64,000 nucleotides of DNA from assembly GCF_029227915.1 (NCBI RefSeq), contig NC_079876.1, forward strand, positions 38,609,828-38,673,827. Direction: 5' to 3'. A program made the translations under genes and the position numbers. The notes beneath the pieces are model-generated. The model saw only the letters and a program-made list of their open reading frames with translations. It searched no databases and was not told where the DNA came from. This DNA comes from Hydractinia symbiolongicarpus (Eukaryota > Cnidaria > Hydrozoa > Anthoathecata > Hydractiniidae). Below are positions 62,040-64,000 of this stretch, piece after piece. Each line of letters starts with the position of its first letter. Positions within the stretch are counted from its first letter, which is position 1.

Positions 62040-64000
62040 AAAAAATAATTTAAAAAATCGTTCTGGAAATGATTTTACTCGCAGGGTACTTTCTTTGTAT
62101 ATATTCGACTATACGGGCCAAGCCCGGGATTTACGGGAAATCGCGGGTTTTCGTTTGCCGGCGATTAAACCTCTTTTATTCAGCGTCTCATCAAAAATGA
62201 AAACATTTTTGAAAACTACAAGTCTTATGCGTTTTAGTGGTGAAAAATAATTTAAAAAATCGTTCGGGAAATGAGTTTACTCCCTGGGTTCTTTCTTTGT
62301 ATACTTTTGACTATACGGGCCGAGTCCAGGATTTACGGGAAGTCGCAGGTTTTCGTTTGCCGGCGATTAAACTTCTTTTATTCAGCGTCTCATCAAAAAT
62401 GAAAACATTTTTAAAAACTACAAGTCTCATGCGTTTTAGTAGTGAAAAAAAAATTCTAAAAAATCGTTCGGGAAATGAGTTTACTCCCTGGGTACTTTCT
62501 TTGTATACATTCGACTACACGGGGCAAGCCCGGGATTTAGGGGAAATCGCTGGTTTTCGTTTGCCGGCGATTAAACCTCTTGCATTAAGCGTCTCATCAA
62601 AAATGAAAACATTTTTGAAAACTACAAGTCTCATGCGTTTTAGTGGTGAAAATATAATTTAAAAAATCGTTCGGGAAATGGGTTTACTCCCTGGGTACTT
62701 TCTTTGTATACTTTTGACTATACGGGCCGAGTCCGGGATTTACGGGAAATCGCGGTTTTTCGTTTGCCGGCGATTAAACTTATTTTATTCAGCGTCTCAT
62801 CAAAAATGAAAACATTTTTGAAAACTACAAGTCTTATGCGTTTTAGTGGTGAAAAAATAATTTAAAAAATCGTTCTGGAAATGATTTTACTCGCAGGGTA
62901 CTTTCTTTGTATATATTCGACTATACGGGCCAAGCCCGGGATTTACGGGAAATCGCGGTTTTTCGTTTGCCGGCGATTAAACTTATTTTATTCAGCGTCT
63001 CATCAAAAATGAAAACATTTTTGAAAACTACAAGTCTTATGCGTTTTAGTGGTGAAAAATAATTTAAAAAATCGTTCGGGAAATGAGTTTACTCCCTGGG
63101 TACTTTCTTTGTATACTTTTGACTATACGGGCCGAGTCCAGGATTTACGGGAAGTCGCAGGTTTTCGTTTGCCGGCGATTAAACTTCTTTTATTCAGCGT
63201 CTCATCAAAAATGAAAACATTTTTAAAAACTACAAGTCTCATGCGTTTTAGTGGTGAAAAAAAAATTTAAAAAATCGTTCGGGAAATGAGTTTACTCCCT
63301 GGGTACTTTCTTTGTATACATTCGACTACACGGGGCAAGCCCGGGATTTAGGGGAAATCGCTGGTTTTCGTTTGCCGGCGATTAAACCTCTTGCATTAAG
63401 CGTCTCATCAAAAATGAAAACATTTTTGAAAACTACAAGTCTCATGCGTTTTAGTGGTGAAAATATAATTTAAAAAATCGTTCGGGAAATGGGTTTACTC
63501 CCTGGGTACTTTCTTTGTATACTTTTGACTATACGGGCCGAGTCCGGGATTTACGGGAAATCGCGGTTTTTCGTTTGCCGGCGATTAAACTTATTTTATT
63601 CAGCGTCTCATCAAAAATGAAAACATTTTTGAAAACTACAAGTCTTATGCGTTTTAGTGGTGAAAAAATAATTTAAAAAATCGTTCTGGAAATGATTTTA
63701 CTCGCAGGGTACTTTCTTTGTATATATTCGACTATACGGGCCAAGCCCGGGATTTACGGGAAATCGCGGGTTTTCGTTTGCCGGCGATTAAACCTCTTTT
63801 ATTCAGCGTCTCATCAAAAATGAAAACATTTTTGAAAACTACAAGTCTTATGCGTTTTAGTGGTGAAAAATAATTTAAAAAATCGTTCGGGAAATGAGTT
63901 TACTCCCTGGGTACTTTCTTTGTATACTTTTGACTATACGGGCCGAGTCCAGGATTTACGGGAAGTCGCAGGTTTTCGTTTGCCGGCGATTAAACTTCTT
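62040..64000. repeat. 4-monomer tandem repeats, unit ~812 bp (right cluster, cut by window edge)
   Basis: The same 4-monomer unit as at 57.8-59.7 kb repeats from about 62050, 62862 and 63674, with the third copy cut by the window end. In the second copy the type B monomer near 62900 has the CGCGGTTTTTCG and ACTTATTTTATTCAG forms, where the others have CGCGGGTTTTCG and ACCTCTTTTATTCAG, a probable short gene-conversion patch. Confidence 0.88.
63895..64000 (+). repeat. Partial satellite monomer at the right window edge
   Basis: The last TGAGTTTAC start is at 63895 and the copy is cut after about 106 bp, at GCCGGCGATTAAACTTCTT. The array therefore extends beyond the window. Confidence 0.95.

Larger units (their letters stand above)
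55650..62475. repeat. 20-/21-monomer higher-order pair
   Basis: About 55650-57200 recurs at about 59707-61250 (offset 4057 bp, 20 monomers) and about 57200-58215 at about 61453-62475 (offset 4260 bp, 21 monomers). Shared rare sites are GGTGAAAAAATGATTT, TTGTATAATTTTGAC, TTTGCCAGCTATTAAAC, AGCGTCCCATC, GGGTTTATGTTTGCC, AGTGTTGAAAAAATAA, AACAAATTTGAAAACTGC, TTTGTATGCTTTTGAC, GGGATTAACGGG and TTTAAAACTCGTTCTGG. The second copy has one added monomer. Confidence 0.92.
1..64000 (+). repeat. Satellite DNA array, ~203-bp monomer, about 315 tandem copies
   Basis: The motif TGAGTTTAC followed by a GGGTAC block, GTATAC, a CGGG-rich core, GCCGGC, GCGTCTCATC and an AT-rich tail recurs without a break across the window. 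The spacings I measured between successive starts are almost all 202-203 bp (for example 1, 204, 406, 609, 812, 1014, 1217). Every copy is on the same strand; I saw no inverted copy and no non-satellite insertion. No stretch over 300 bases is anything else, so the window holds no gene-bearing DNA that I can support. Homogeneous arrays of this size are characteristic of eukaryotic heterochromatin, often centromeric; that placement is inference. I do not recognise the monomer from any named satellite family. Confidence 0.98.

Noticed and set aside
1337-63270. About 70 short open reading frames, 60-141 codons, on both strands
   Set aside because: They are repeated readings of the same satellite monomer. 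Many begin at non-ATG codons, they overlap frames on the opposite strand, they shift with A-run indels, and the monomer length (203) is not divisible by three. No domain or ribosome-binding context is visible.
1-64000. CRISPR array or other prokaryotic repeat system
   Set aside because: There is no alternation of short identical repeats with unique spacers; the entire 203 bp is repeated with diffuse variation, and no cas-like or other gene is nearby.
1-64000. rDNA, 5S, histone or snRNA gene cluster
   Set aside because: I see no recognisable rRNA, 5S internal promoter, histone coding or snRNA motif in the monomer.

Overview
The whole 64 kb window is one uninterrupted tandem satellite array. 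A monomer of about 203 bp repeats head to tail, always in the same orientation, roughly 315 times. The window opens at a monomer's TGAGTTTAC start and ends partway through another, the partial copy starting at 63895, so the array continues past both edges. I see no protein gene, tRNA, rRNA, transposon, CRISPR array or unique single-copy stretch. The short open frames that can be drawn here (about 60 to 141 codons) are the same stretch of monomer read over and over, on both strands, and I do not call them genes.

Arrays of this kind are typical of eukaryotic constitutive heterochromatin (centromere, pericentromere, subtelomere or a heterochromatic knob). I do not recognise the monomer family and cannot name the organism. 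By hand count one typical monomer (4041-4243) is about 38% GC. It has a GC-richer core (monomer positions about 41-95) and an AT-rich remainder. It holds 13 CpG where about 7 are expected from its base composition, which argues against long exposure to heavy CpG methylation, although CG-to-CA and CG-to-TG variants do occur. Two sequence features recur in most copies: a perfect 9-bp inverted repeat around a 4-nt loop (monomer positions 122-143), and CGGG blocks spaced about one helical turn apart (positions 45, 56, 65, 75).

The array has no single higher-order period. It is a patchwork of direct, often abutting duplications of different sizes. Region by region: 1-11 kb is the more diverged part, with 6-, 4-, 9-, 3- and 5-monomer duplications. 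11.3-18 kb holds 16- and 18-monomer-offset duplications. 17.8-22.7 kb is a 13-/11-monomer tandem pair, one copy carrying an extra internal 2-monomer duplication. 22-28 kb has 6- and 12-monomer units. 27.2-34.7 kb is an 18-/19-monomer pair. 35-36.7 kb is a 4-monomer pair. 38-43 kb has 2- and 6-monomer units and a new subfamily marked by AGTATGAAAAA. 43-55.6 kb contains very similar units of 23-24 monomers with embedded 7- and 5-monomer duplications. 55.65-64 kb is a 20-/21-monomer pair with embedded 4-monomer repeats.

Nothing here works as a pathway. The content is structural repeat DNA, and the interest lies in how the array evolves, the monomer's internal architecture, and its possible chromatin role. 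All unit boundaries are hand-aligned, good to about one monomer edge, and no alignment or database search could be run.
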